Origin: Streptomyces sp. 71268
GTDB taxonomy: Bacteria; Actinomycetota; Actinomycetes; Streptomycetales; Streptomycetaceae
Assembly (NCBI RefSeq): GCF_029392895.1
Contig: NZ_CP114200.1
Location: forward strand, 3,689,001 to 3,753,000
DNA: 64,000 nucleotides
Reading direction: 5' to 3'
In this document: in pieces, positions 49,449 through 57,625 of the stretch
Numbering within the stretch: position 1 is the first letter of the stretch
Layout of the letters: every line of letters starts with the position of its first letter
The notes under the pieces: model-generated
What the model was told of the DNA's origin: nothing
The model's database searches: none
The model's input: only the letters and a program-made list of their open reading frames with translations
Made by a program: the position numbers and the translations under genes

Positions 49449-50090
49449 ATGGAGGTCAGTCGCGGACGCCACTGGCTGAACAGGACCCTGCTGGCCCTGC
49501 TCGGGCTCGCCGGCCTGGCCGCCGGGTGCTGGGTGGCGGTGGCGGGGCTCGACGCCCGCGGCCAACTGCCGTTCGCGCTCCCCTCGTGGTGGCCGAGCGG
49601 GCACCCGCGTGCCGCGCTCACCGACCGGCTGGAGGCGGCGGGGTTGCGCGACCACGCCTGGTGGCCGGCCGCCGTCCTCGGCTGCCTGACCCTCGGCCTG
49701 CTCCTCCTCGCGGGCTGGCTCCTCGCCCAGACCGGCCCGCGCGAGCCGCGACGCCTCCCCCTCCACCACCCCGCCCCCGGCGCGCCGGGCCGCGCCGAAC
49801 CCGCCCCGCACGCCCCGACGCTGCGCACCTCCGCGCTGTCCGGGGTGATGGCCGCCCAGGTGACCGACCTGCCCGGGGTACGCCGGGCACGGGTACGCCT
49901 CACCGGCGGCCCGCGCCGCCCGCGCGCCCGCGTGACGGTGGTGCTCGACACGGGCGCCGACCCGCGCGCGGTACTGACCGCCCTGTGCGCCGGCCCCCTC
50001 ACCCACGCCCGCCACAGCACCGGCCTCCCCCACCTCCCCTCGGGCCTCCGCCTACGCGTCGCACCCCCCGGAACGCGTCGGGCCCGGTGA
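49449..50090 (+). CDS. AmaP-like alkaline shock response membrane anchor protein
   Basis: 213 residues, starting MEVSRGRHWLNRTLLALLGLAG, with GGAGGAGGAG before the ATG. Two transmembrane segments (LNRTLLALLGLAGLAAGCWVAVAGLD; HAWWPAAVLGCLTLGLLLLAGWLLAQ) flank a ~40-residue loop. A cytoplasmic domain follows (APTLRTSALSGVMAAQVTDLPGVRRARVRLTGGPRRPRARVTVVLDTGADPRAVLTALCAGPL). This matches AmaP, which tethers Asp23 to the membrane. It ends the operon that begins at 47475, but 137 nt of unusual leader suggest added control. Confidence 0.8.
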   Translation: MEVSRGRHWLNRTLLALLGLAGLAAGCWVAVAGLDARGQLPFALPSWWPSGHPRAALTDRLEAAGLRDHAWWPAAVLGCLTLGLLLLAGWLLAQTGPREPRRLPLHHPAPGAPGRAEPAPHAPTLRTSALSGVMAAQVTDLPGVRRARVRLTGGPRRPRARVTVVLDTGADPRAVLTALCAGPLTHARHSTGLPHLPSGLRLRVAPPGTRRAR

Positions 50091-50250
50091 GGGTTGGCGG
50101 GTACGAGCCCCGGCCGCGAGCGCCACACGCTCACCCGGGGCGGACTGCCGCCCGCGCGCGCTGCCGCCCCGCGCCACTCGCCCGACCGGACGCCCCGGGA
50201 AACTCGCCCCACGGGCCGACTGTCAGTGGTCGCTGCGAGACTGCGGCGCC

Positions 50251-50793
50251 ATGACCACCGACTCCCTGCGGCTACGGCAGGTAACCACCGCCACCGACGT
50301 CGAACCGGCCCTGCGGCGGGCACTCGTCAACTGCTGGGTGGACGTGACCAACGCCGGCGGGGCGGCCGGTTTCCCCTTCCCGTCCATCGACGCCCAGCAC
50401 GCCGCCCCGGCCCTCGACGCCCTCGTCGACGGCCTCGGCGCGCGAACCTCCCGACTCCTGGTGGCCATGGACGGCGGGCGGGTGGCGGGCTGGCTGACCA
50501 TCCGTCGCGACACCTTCCCCCTCATCGCGCACTGGGGCACCGTGCACCACGTCCAGACCCGCCCCGAGGTCCGCGGGCGCGGCATCGGCGGCGCGCTGAT
50601 GAAAGAGACCCGTCGGATCGCCCGCGACGAGATGAGCCTGGAACAACTGCGTTTGGCCGTACGCGGCGGAGCCGGCTTGGAGACCTTCTACGGGCGGCTC
50701 GGCTGGCAGGAGATCGGCCGCTGGCCCGCCGCCCTGCGGCTGACCCCCACGGACGACCGCGACGAGGTCCTCATGCTGCTCAGCCCCCTGTGA
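50251..50793 (+). CDS. GNAT-family N-acetyltransferase (second)
   Basis: 180 residues starting MTTDSLRLRQVTTATDVEPALR. GNAT motif A is VHHVQTRPEVRGRGIGGALMKETRRIARDEM (about 98-128: V-QTRPEVRGRGIGGALM for acetyl-CoA), with a C-terminal GAGLETFYGRLGWQEIGRWPAALRL strand-helix. The N-terminal PSIDAQHAAPALDALVDGLGARTSRLLVAMDGGRVAGWLTI completes the fold. It is likely a single gene, convergent with tRNA-Lys across a terminator. Substrate unknown. Confidence 0.88.
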   Translation: MTTDSLRLRQVTTATDVEPALRRALVNCWVDVTNAGGAAGFPFPSIDAQHAAPALDALVDGLGARTSRLLVAMDGGRVAGWLTIRRDTFPLIAHWGTVHHVQTRPEVRGRGIGGALMKETRRIARDEMSLEQLRLAVRGGAGLETFYGRLGWQEIGRWPAALRLTPTDDRDEVLMLLSPL

Positions 50794-50829
50794 CGGCCCG
50801 CCCCCGCGCCCCGCGCGAAGGACGCGAAA

Positions 50830-50860
50830 AACCCCGGCCAAGGGTTACTTGACCGGGGTT
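50830..50860. terminator. Hairpin between GNAT gene and tRNA-Lys
   Basis: AACCCCGGCCAAG and CTTGACCGGGGTT pair with one C-A mismatch over 13 bp, loop 5 nt. A-rich on the left and T-rich on the right, it can serve both the plus-strand gene and minus-strand tRNA. Confidence 0.7.
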
Positions 50861-50877
50861 CCGGGCGGTCCGACTGG

Positions 50878-50950
50878 TGGGCCATCAGGGGCTCGAACCC
50901 TGAACCAATGGATTAAAAGTCCACTGCTCTGCCAATTGAGCTAATGGCCC
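50878..50950 (-). tRNA. tRNA-Lys (anticodon TTT)
   Basis: Minus-strand sequence folds as a standard cloverleaf: acceptor GGGCCAT/ATGGCCC, D-arm AGCTCAATTGGCAGAGC, anticodon loop ACTTTTAAT with TTT, T-arm GGTTCGAGCC-like loop. The CCA end is encoded (50875-50877). 73 nt without CCA. Confidence 0.95.
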
Positions 50951-51065
50951 GCACCACGCAGCATAGCCCGGCCGTCTGCCGAGCCCCGAGCGCATAAGGA
51001 GTTCGGCGCCGCACGAGGCCGCGCGGGGTTCGTACGCGTACCGCCGCCGCGCCCGTGGCGCGAGC

Positions 51066-51109
51066 GACGGGGCCCGTACAGCACACCACCGTGCCATACG
51101 GGCCCCGTC
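51066..51109 (-). terminator. Strong hairpin downstream of the DEAD-box helicase gene
   Basis: GACGGGGCCCGTA and TACGGGCCCCGTC form a perfect 13-bp stem with an 18-nt loop, just after the helicase stop at 51123 in the minus-strand direction. Confidence 0.75.
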
Positions 51110-51122
51110 ACTCACTCACCGG

Positions 51123-53597
51123 TCAGCCGTTGCGCTTCCAGCGCGGCTTGTCGTCGCGGCGACCGAAGGAGCCGGTGCCACCACGGTGGTCGTCGCGGCG
51201 GCCGTGCGGGCGGTCGCCGTTGGCCGGGCGGTGGCCGCCGGCGGGACGCTCGTCGCGGCGGTCGCGGTTGTACGGGCGGTCCGAGCGGAAGCCGCCGGAG
51301 GGGCGCTCGTCGCGACGGAAGCCACCCTGCGGGCGGTCGTCACGGCGTTCGAAGGAACGGCCACCACGGTCATCACGCCGGTCGTCGCGGCGGAAGCCAC
51401 CCGACGGGCGGTCGTCGCGCCGGAAGCCACCGGAGGGACGGTCATCGCGGCGGAAACCACCCTGCGGACGGTCGTCACGACGCTCGAAGGAACGGCCACC
51501 ACGGTCATCACGCCGGTCGTCGCGGCGGAAGCCACCCGACGGGCGGTCATCCCGACGGAAGTTGCCCGAGGGACGGTCGTCCCGGCGGAAGCCACCGGAG
51601 GGACGGTCATCGCGACGGAAACCACCCTGCGGACGGTCGTCACGACGCTCGAAGGAACGGCCACCACGGTCATCACGCCGGTCGTCGCGGCGGAAGCCAC
51701 CCGACGGGCGGTCGTCGCGCCGGAAGCCACCGGAGGGACGGTCATCGCGGCGGAAACCACCCTGCGGACGGTCGTCGCGGCGGTCGCGGCGCTCGAAGTT
51801 GCCCCGGTCGTCGCGGCGGTCGTACCCGCCGCGCTCCTGCTCCGGGCGGCTCGGCGCGGCGTCCGCGGCCTGCTGCTCGGTGCTCTCCCGCGTCGCGGGA
51901 ACGGCGGCGGACGCGTCCGCGTCGCCGTCCTGGACGCCGGCCGTGGCGGGCTCCGTCGCCGAGGTGGCCTCGGCGGGCGCCGCCGCTGCCACGGCCGCGG
52001 CCGGGTCCTCGCCGCGCTCGCGGGCCGCGCGGGCCAACAGGCGGTCGGCCTCCTCGCGCAGCTCGGTCGCGCGCCGCTGCACCTGCTGCAACTGGCGGGT
52101 GAGGTCCTGTACGTCGCGCTCGGCCTGCTTGGCCGCGTTCGCCGCCGACTCGGCCTGCACCTCGGTGAGCGAACGGGCCCCGGTGATGCGCGCCACGTCG
52201 TCGTCGAAGGCGCCCGCGCCGCCGACGATGTGCCGCGAGGCGTCGACGCCCGCGTCCTCCATCAGCCGGAAGATCTGCCGGCGCTGGTGCGGCAGGGCCA
52301 GCGAGACGACGGTGCCGCTCTTGCCCGCGCGGGCCGTACGGCCGGAGCGGTGCAGGTAGTCCTTGTGGTCGCCGGCCGGGTCCACGTTCAGGACCAGGTC
52401 GATGCCGTCGACGTGGATGCCGCGCGCGGCGACGTCCGTGGCGACCAGGACGTTGACGTAACCGTCCTTGAAGTCGGCCAGCGTGCGGGTCCGCGCGCCC
52501 TGCGTCATGCCGCCGTGCAGCGCGTCCGCCCGTACGCCCGCGTCCACGAGCTGCTCGGCGACGCGGTCGGCGCCCATCTGGGTGCGGACGAAGATGATGG
52601 TGCGGCCCTTGCGCGCCGCGATGGCGGCGGTGACCGGCGCCTTGTCCTTCGGCTTCACGACGAGCACGTGGTGCGTCATGGTTGTGACCGCGCCCTGCGC
52701 CGCGTCCACCTCGTGCGTCATCGGGTTGGTCAGGTAGCGCTTGACGAGGGTGTCGATCTCGTTCTCCAGCGTCGCGGAGAACAGCATCCGCTGGCCGCCG
52801 GTCGGCACCAGGTCGAGGATCTCGGTGACCTCGGGCAGGAAGCCCATGTCGGCCATCTGGTCGGCCTCGTCGAGCACGGCGACCTGCACCCGGTCCAGCG
52901 TCGCGGCGCCACGGTTGATGATGTCGCGCAGTCGGCCCGGGGTGGCGACCAGGATGTCCACGCCCCGCTCCAGGGCGTAGATCTGATTGCCCATCGAGGT
53001 GCCGCCACAGACCACCTTGAGCTTCAGGCCGAGCACGTCACCGTACGGCTGGAGCGCGTCGGAGACCTGCATGGCCAGCTCGCGGGTGGGGGTCAGGATC
53101 AGGCCACGGGGACGCTTCTTCTCCGTGTGGCCGCCGGCGAGTTGGGCCAGCAGCGGGAGGCCGAAGGAGAGGGTCTTGCCGGAGCCGGTACGGCCTCGGC
53201 CCAGGATGTCCTTGCCGGCCAGCGCGTCCGGGATGGTCGCGGCCTGGATCGGGAACGGGGTGGTGACGCCGTTCTGCTTCAGCTTGCGGACGACCTGCTC
53301 GGGCAGCCCGAGGGTGGCGAACGTGACGGACGTCTCAACGTCCTCGTCGGCGGCGTCGTCGGTCGCGGCGGCGTCGTCAGACGCGGCGGCCTCGTCCTCG
53401 TCCACGGAGGCGGACTCGGCGGGCTGCTCGGCGGGCTCAGCGGCAGCGGCGGGCTCGGGGGCCTCGATGGGCTCGGAGGGGGCCGCGACGGAGGCGTCAG
53501 CGGCGTCGACCTCGGCGACGAACGTCGCGGTGGCCTCGGGGATCATGCCGGCCTCATCGACCTCGGGCATGACGGTGTGCTCAGCAGAAATGGACAT
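51123..53597 (-). CDS. DEAD-box RNA helicase with arginine/glycine-rich repeat tail
   Basis: The ATG at 53597 (MSISAEHTVMPEVDEAGMIPEA) gives 824 residues. An acidic Ala/Glu/Asp-rich leader (about 1-95) precedes the two RecA-like domains. Motifs seen are Q motif TPFPIQAATIPDAL, Walker A GRGRTGSGKTLS near 132, PTRELA, TPGR, DEAD (LDEADQMADM near 240), SAT (LFSATLENEI), and in the second lobe DVAARGIHVDGIDLVLN and HRSGRTARAGKSG. A coiled coil (about 480-530) joins these to a C-terminal tail (about 590-824) of RRDDRPSGGF-type repeats, expected to bind RNA and drive condensation. It belongs to the RhlE/CshA group for RNA remodelling, ribosome assembly or cold adaptation. A strong hairpin follows the gene. 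Confidence 0.92.
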   Translation of the reverse strand: MSISAEHTVMPEVDEAGMIPEATATFVAEVDAADASVAAPSEPIEAPEPAAAAEPAEQPAESASVDEDEAAASDDAAATDDAADEDVETSVTFATLGLPEQVVRKLKQNGVTTPFPIQAATIPDALAGKDILGRGRTGSGKTLSFGLPLLAQLAGGHTEKKRPRGLILTPTRELAMQVSDALQPYGDVLGLKLKVVCGGTSMGNQIYALERGVDILVATPGRLRDIINRGAATLDRVQVAVLDEADQMADMGFLPEVTEILDLVPTGGQRMLFSATLENEIDTLVKRYLTNPMTHEVDAAQGAVTTMTHHVLVVKPKDKAPVTAAIAARKGRTIIFVRTQMGADRVAEQLVDAGVRADALHGGMTQGARTRTLADFKDGYVNVLVATDVAARGIHVDGIDLVLNVDPAGDHKDYLHRSGRTARAGKSGTVVSLALPHQRRQIFRLMEDAGVDASRHIVGGAGAFDDDVARITGARSLTEVQAESAANAAKQAERDVQDLTRQLQQVQRRATELREEADRLLARAARERGEDPAAAVAAAAPAEATSATEPATAGVQDGDADASAAVPATRESTEQQAADAAPSRPEQERGGYDRRDDRGNFERRDRRDDRPQGGFRRDDRPSGGFRRDDRPSGGFRRDDRRDDRGGRSFERRDDRPQGGFRRDDRPSGGFRRDDRPSGNFRRDDRPSGGFRRDDRRDDRGGRSFERRDDRPQGGFRRDDRPSGGFRRDDRPSGGFRRDDRRDDRGGRSFERRDDRPQGGFRRDERPSGGFRSDRPYNRDRRDERPAGGHRPANGDRPHGRRDDHRGGTGSFGRRDDKPRWKRNG
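51240..51830. repeat. Nested tandem repeats encoding the helicase RRDDRPSGGF tail
   Basis: The basic unit is 30 bp (RRDDRPSGGF). It is organised in larger units of 135, 165 and about 135 bp starting near 51361, 51496 and 51661, each ending in DDRGGRSFE. The middle copy carries one extra 30-bp unit (RRDDRPSGNF). Nucleotide identity is high even at third positions, so recent expansion or gene conversion is likely. Confidence 0.9.
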
Positions 53598-53835
53598 GCG
53601 AAACGCGAAACCTTCCGGAGTTACGGCACGCGCCCAGACTCCGTGTGATTTCGCAAACGACCGCCTCGATGCGGTCAGCCACGGCAAGGAAAGGAACGCG
53701 CCACGCGGCGCGCTCCGGGAGGGTTCTCCGAAGTCGGCCGGGCAAATGGGATCAAACGATCTACCACCATACGCACCCCGCCCCCCGGAAGGCAAATCCC
53801 ACCCTCACACCCCTCCGCGCCCCAGGCCAGGCGGC

Positions 53836-54453
53836 TCACCGCTCGCGCAGCGGTCTCGGCTGGGGAGCCGGTTCGGTGCCCTCGGCCGGCGGCGGCGTAC
53901 TCGGGGGCGGCGAGGTGGTCGGCGCGGTCGTGGGGGCGGGGGTGCTGGGCTCCGGCGGCGGGCTGCTGGGCCGCGGCGCGGTCGGCCGTGGCCGGGGGAT
54001 CGAGCCCGTGGGAGACGGGGCGGGCACGTCGGGCCGGGTCGGCGGGTCCGCGGCGGCCGGCGGCGCCTGCGAGGGCCGACCGGCCTCCCCCGGCCGGCCC
54101 TCACCCTCGCCGTCGCCAGGCTCACGCTCAGCGTCCGACCGCTCGGCGTCCGGCTCAGGAGACGAGGAAGCGCTCGCCGAACCGTCCGGCCGTGGCTGCG
54201 CGGCCCCCCGGCGCGCCCCGTCGGGGAGCACGGCACCGCCGTCGGGGCCCGGCAACGCGCCGTCCGGCTGCCCGCTCCTTCCCTCGCCGCCGGCCGGTTG
54301 CGAGCGGTCCGGCTCGGAGACGCTCATGCAGCCCGCCAACGCCATGGCGGCGAGCATCACGGCCGCGGCACGCGCCGGAGTACGCGCCACAGCACGGGAC
54401 GCGGAGCGCGGGGCGCGGGGAGCGCGAGGAGCACAGGCGGACATTCCGGGCAT
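53836..54453 (-). CDS. Putative lipoprotein with proline-rich mature region
   Basis: 205 residues from the ATG at 54453 (MPGMSACAPRAPRAPRSASR), with GGAAGG upstream; the ATG at 54444 is an alternative. A lipobox AAMALAGC places lipidation at Cys42, after a basic region and hydrophobic stretch (AAAVMLAAMALAG). The remainder has no domain: a Ser/Gly/Asp/Glu-rich first half and a Pro/Thr-rich end (PPPSTPPPAEGTEPAPQPRP). Probably a cell-surface lipoprotein of the wall-spanning, disordered type. Alternatively only a small part may be structured. Function unknown. Confidence 0.65.
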   Translation of the reverse strand: MPGMSACAPRAPRAPRSASRAVARTPARAAAVMLAAMALAGCMSVSEPDRSQPAGGEGRSGQPDGALPGPDGGAVLPDGARRGAAQPRPDGSASASSSPEPDAERSDAEREPGDGEGEGRPGEAGRPSQAPPAAADPPTRPDVPAPSPTGSIPRPRPTAPRPSSPPPEPSTPAPTTAPTTSPPPSTPPPAEGTEPAPQPRPLRER

Positions 54454-54749
54454 GAGTGGGTTACCTTCCGGCGCACGGTGCGGGCCATCTGCCCAACTGG
54501 CGCCGCCCCACCCAGGACACGCGCCGCACGAGCCACGACACCCCCACACCCCGGAAACCCCCCGGACCGCGCACCCGGGCCGCGCCGAGCCGCGCCTGAC
54601 CGCACCCCGTGACCGCCGCCGACGCGACGCCGCACCACACCCAGGCCGCGCGCCGACCCGGCCACCGGCGGGCCGGGCGGCGCTGTTCGGGGCCGCTGTG
54701 CGGGCCGCTGTCCGGGGCCGAGCGGCGCCGGCCCGGCCCGAACGGGGCA

Positions 54750-55313
54750 CTACCCCCAACCGAGTTCGTGCAGCCGCTCGTCCTCGATGCCGAAGTGGTG
54801 GGCGACTTCGTGGACGACGGTGATGGCCACCTCGTCACGTACGGCGTCCCGCAGGGCGTCCGACGGCCCGCCGGACCCCCCGGCCGGAACACCCCCCGGC
54901 CCGACTCCGGGCCCGGCTCCAGACTCGGCTCCGGGCTCCGCCCCCTGCCCCACACCGGGCTCGCCCGACACGGGCGCCTGGGCCCCCTCGGGCGCCTCCC
55001 GCGCGCCCGGGGCCGCCCACTCGGATGGCTGGCCGGTCGGCTCCTGGCCCGCCACGTCCTCGCGGCCCGCGCACATCCGCAGCGTGGGCCCCCGATAGAT
55101 GGTGATCCGGTCCGGCAGCACGCCCGCGTACCACTCGCCCCGGTCGGTCAGCGGCGTCCCCTCGTAGAGCCCGAGCAACTCCGGATCGTCCGCGGGCGGC
55201 TCGTCCTCCACGAACACCGCCACGTTGTCCATGAGCCGCGTCAGCTCGGGCGGAATGCGGTCCAGGGCCTCGGCGACCAGTTCCTCGAACTCCTCGCGCG
55301 TCATTTCCAGCAC
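54750..55313 (-). CDS. Zincin-like metallopeptidase family protein (PF06262) with internal insertion
   Basis: The GTG at 55313 gives VLEMTREEFEELVAEALDRIPPELTRLMDN, the expected N-terminus (ATG at 55304 also possible). The family is a minimal zincin of ~115-120 residues with VAVFVEDEP, LGLYEGTPLTDRGEWYAGVLPDRITIYRGP, and the zinc motif HEVAH (168-172) in VVHEVAHHFGIEDERLHELG. Here the length is 187 because a Gly/Pro/Ala/Glu-rich insert of ~69 residues (about 84-152) separates RMC from DALRDAVRDEVAITVVHE. The insert is at a surface loop, so activity may be intact. Substrate unknown. Confidence 0.85.
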   Translation of the reverse strand: MLEMTREEFEELVAEALDRIPPELTRLMDNVAVFVEDEPPADDPELLGLYEGTPLTDRGEWYAGVLPDRITIYRGPTLRMCAGREDVAGQEPTGQPSEWAAPGAREAPEGAQAPVSGEPGVGQGAEPGAESGAGPGVGPGGVPAGGSGGPSDALRDAVRDEVAITVVHEVAHHFGIEDERLHELGWG

Positions 55314-55527
55314 CCGGCCATTGTCGGGCAGGCGCCCCGCCCGCGCCCCACGCGTGCGTCGAACACCCCTCGCACACCCCAAACCATCCGGTCCCCGCTC
55401 CCCCTCCGCGACACCCCAGGTCACCCCCGCCCCCACCGCGCGGCAAACCGTTTTGGCGATCCCCGTCGGCATCCCATATGCTTCTCACGTCCCCGACGGC
55501 GCCGGAAGGCGCTCAGGTGGGCCATCA

Positions 55528-55600
55528 GCCCTCATCGTCTAGTGGCCCAGGACGCCGCCCTTTCAAGGCGGTAGCACGGGTTCGAATCCCGTTGGGGGCA
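55528..55600 (+). tRNA. tRNA-Glu (anticodon TTC)
   Basis: Cloverleaf of 73 nt: acceptor GCCCTCA/TGGGGGC with one G-T-type pair, D-arm TCGTCTAGTGGCCCAGGA, anticodon stem CCGCC/GGCGG with loop CTTTCAA (TTC), T-arm CGGGTTCGAATCCCG. No CCA encoded. Confidence 0.95.
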
Positions 55601-55638
55601 CGCAAAACTCTATGCATTCTCGCTTGTGCATAGATTCT

Positions 55639-55713
55639 GGTCCTGTGGAGCAGTTTGGAGTGCTCGCCACCCTGTCAAGGTGGAGGCCGCGGGTTCAAAT
55701 CCCGTCAGGACCG
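55639..55713 (+). tRNA. tRNA-Asp (anticodon GTC), copy 1
   Basis: 75 nt: acceptor GGTCCTG/CAGGACC, anticodon stem CCACC/GGTGG with loop CTGTCAA (GTC), T-arm GCGGGTTCAAATCCCGT. Identical in sequence to the copy at 57531-57605. Confidence 0.95.
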
Positions 55714-55733
55714 CTGCAACCGCGAGGTTGCGT

Positions 55734-55807
55734 GGCTGGGTAGCTCAGTTGGTACGAGCGATCGCCTGAAAAGCGATAGGTCGCCGGTTCGACCCCGGCC
55801 CCAGCCA
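55734..55807 (+). tRNA. tRNA-Phe (anticodon GAA), copy 1
   Basis: 74 nt: acceptor GGCTGGG/CCCAGCC, anticodon stem ATCGC/GCGAT with loop CTGAAAA (GAA), T-arm CCGGTTCGACCCCGG. CCA follows (55808-55810). Confidence 0.95.
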
Positions 55808-55813
55808 CCACGA

Positions 55814-55853
55814 CGAAAGAGCCCTGGAGCACATGCCGCCCAGGGCTCTTTCG
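55814..55853 (+). terminator. Terminator after tRNA-Phe copy 1
   Basis: CGAAAGAGCCCTGG and CCAGGGCTCTTTCG form a perfect 14-bp stem with a 12-nt loop, 4 nt after the tRNA CCA. Confidence 0.85.
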
Positions 55854-56014
55854 CATTCCTCAGGACGCTACTGCTTTACCTAAGAATCCCGCGAGCCTCC
55901 CCGCCCCGGCGCCCGGACCGCGGCGACAACGGGACGAGCATGCCGACGCCGATCTTCGAGTGACCCGACCATCCCCGTGCCGCTTCCGTCCGCGCGCGGT
56001 CCGGCGGGCCCCGC

Positions 56015-56020
56015 TATCGT
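56015..56020 (+). promoter_or_regulatory. Candidate -10 box for the first Uma2 gene
   Basis: TATCGT in CCGCTATCGTGAGGG, about 27 nt before the ATG at 56047, with a normal ribosome site in between. No clear -35. Confidence 0.35.
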
Positions 56021-56046
56021 GAGGGTGCGCGGGCACGGGAGGTGGC

Positions 56047-56709
56047 ATGTCAGCAGGCGCGCTCAACGCACCGGGTGCCGACCTCCCTGAGTTCCTGAGC
56101 TGGGACGAACTCCAGAGACTTCCCGAGGACGTCGCGGCTCAGATCGAGCTCTGGGACCGGAAGGTTGTCTGGACCCGGTGTGGCCCCCTGGAGCACCAGC
56201 GCTTTGCTGTACGGATGCGCAACGCCCTCGAGGCCGGCGCCCGCCAGGCCATGCGGGGTGCCGCTGGTGACGGCGAGCAGCGCTGCTGGCAGGTCGAGGT
56301 GGAGACCAACGTGTTCTTCGCCCCGGACAAGTCCAGCTACCTCACCCCGGACTTCCTCATCCGCCGCTGCCTGCCCCGCGGCGCCGACACGTTCGCGAGC
56401 GACGTCGTACTGGCAGGCGAGGTCTTGTCAGGCTCGGATACCCCCAAGCGCAGAGCCTGGAAGATGGACCGGTACGCCGAAGCCGGCATCCCCTGGTACT
56501 GGGAGGTCGAACTCGACTCGCCCGGGACCTGGGACATCACCGCGGTGCGGGCCTACGAGGTCGCCTCGGCACCAGTCGCCGGGCTCGTCGTCAAGCCACT
56601 CCGCCAGGCCCTGTACGTCCCCGTGGGGGAATGGGAGCCGGCAGGCCCGGGAATCGCCTTCCCCGAGCCCTTCAGCCTGGACATCACCTGGGAAGACCTC
56701 GCGTTCTGA
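56047..56709 (+). CDS. Uma2-family endonuclease-fold protein 1
   Basis: 220 residues starting MSAGALNAPGADLPEFLSWDELQRLPED, with GGGAGG before the ATG. Uma2 (DUF820) proteins have a PD-(D/E)XK core. Relevant blocks are GPLEHQRFAVRMRNALE, YLTPDFLIRRCLPRGADTF (Asp), DVVLAGEVLSGSDTPKRRAWKMDRYAEAGIPWYWEVELD (Glu, then Lys). Members are common in cyanobacteria and actinobacteria; the biological role is unknown. It lies between two copies of a tRNA-Asp/Phe block and is followed by a second Uma2 gene 188 nt later. Confidence 0.82.
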   Translation: MSAGALNAPGADLPEFLSWDELQRLPEDVAAQIELWDRKVVWTRCGPLEHQRFAVRMRNALEAGARQAMRGAAGDGEQRCWQVEVETNVFFAPDKSSYLTPDFLIRRCLPRGADTFASDVVLAGEVLSGSDTPKRRAWKMDRYAEAGIPWYWEVELDSPGTWDITAVRAYEVASAPVAGLVVKPLRQALYVPVGEWEPAGPGIAFPEPFSLDITWEDLAF

Positions 56710-56897
56710 GACGGCGTTCCGCGCCTGGAACACGATGGGTGGTCTCAGGCCACACCGGAGACCGAGGGATCGGGCAGCACCAAGTCGAGCCCTGCCCAGC
56801 TTTCCCACTCGCGGAAGCGCTGGGCTCCTTCGTCTGGACAAGCCGCTACCGCGGAGCCGGCCGCCGTAGCCTGACCTCGCCCGGGAAGGAGTCGTTG

Positions 56898-57461
56898 ATG
56901 AGTGTCGACGCGATCGTGCACACACAGTTCCCCGAGGGATACACGGTCTTCTTCGGTGTCGACGGGAAGGTGATCATGACTCCACGGAGCGAGGAGCACT
57001 CCGGCACGCTCCGCTCCCTGCAGATCGACACGCTCGCCCTGGGCCGTCACGCGAAGGTGACGTCCGATGTGTACATCGACTTCCCCGCCGACGAGAACTC
57101 CGCCCCCGACCTCGCGATCCTGCGCGAGGACGCCCAAAAGCGGGGAAAGCGGTACAGCTTCGAGGACGTCCTGCTGATCTCCGAGGTCGTCTCGACCTCC
57201 TCGGCCCGGAAGGACTACGACGACTGCACGGCCAAGTACGGCCGCTACGGCATCCCCGTCTACCTGATCGTGGACCCGTACGCGCGGGAGGTCGTCGTCC
57301 ACACCCAGCCGAACGGCACCGGCTACATCGCCGCGCACACCCACCCGTACGGCACCGGCAGACTCCCCGTCCCCCTGGCCGACGGCCGCGTCTTCACCCT
57401 CGACCTCGACGAGCTTCCCCGCCCCGAGCCCGGGCCGGCGGAACCGGGGGTCGCGCGGTAG
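56898..57461 (+). CDS. Uma2-family endonuclease-fold protein 2
   Basis: 187 residues from the ATG at 56898 (MSVDAIVHTQFPEGYTVFFGVDGKVIMTPRSEEHS), with AAGGAG 7 nt before it. The PD-(D/E)XK-like core is SAPDLAILREDAQKRG (Asp), then VLLISEVVSTSSARKDYDDCTAKYGRYGIPVYLIVDP (Glu, Lys-x-Asp-Tyr). It shares the Uma2 fold with the upstream gene but little direct sequence. The second Uma2 gene lies immediately upstream of the tRNA-Glu 3' fragment. Function unknown. Confidence 0.85.
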   Translation: MSVDAIVHTQFPEGYTVFFGVDGKVIMTPRSEEHSGTLRSLQIDTLALGRHAKVTSDVYIDFPADENSAPDLAILREDAQKRGKRYSFEDVLLISEVVSTSSARKDYDDCTAKYGRYGIPVYLIVDPYAREVVVHTQPNGTGYIAAHTHPYGTGRLPVPLADGRVFTLDLDELPRPEPGPAEPGVAR

Positions 57462-57472
57462 CGAACCCGGCC

Positions 57473-57494
57473 TCGCATCCCGTTGGGGGCACGC
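57473..57494 (+). pseudogene. Fragment of tRNA-Glu 3' end
   Basis: TCGCATCCCGTTGGGGGCACGC matches the T-arm/acceptor end and 3' flank of tRNA-Glu (55579-55604) with one base change. It marks the left end of the duplicated Glu(3')-Asp-Phe segment. Confidence 0.75.
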
Positions 57495-57530
57495 GACACC
57501 ATGTGCGAGACTGGGCTCGCACGTGTGCTG

Positions 57531-57605
57531 GGTCCTGTGGAGCAGTTTGGAGTGCTCGCCACCCTGTCAAGGTGGAGGCCGCGGGTTCAAATCCCGTCAG
57601 GACCG
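57531..57605 (+). tRNA. tRNA-Asp (anticodon GTC), copy 2
   Basis: Same 75-nt sequence as copy 1 (55639-55713), with anticodon loop CTGTCAA. The spacer to the next tRNA differs from copy 1 by one base. Confidence 0.95.
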
Positions 57606-57625
57606 CCGCAACCGCGAGGTTGCGT

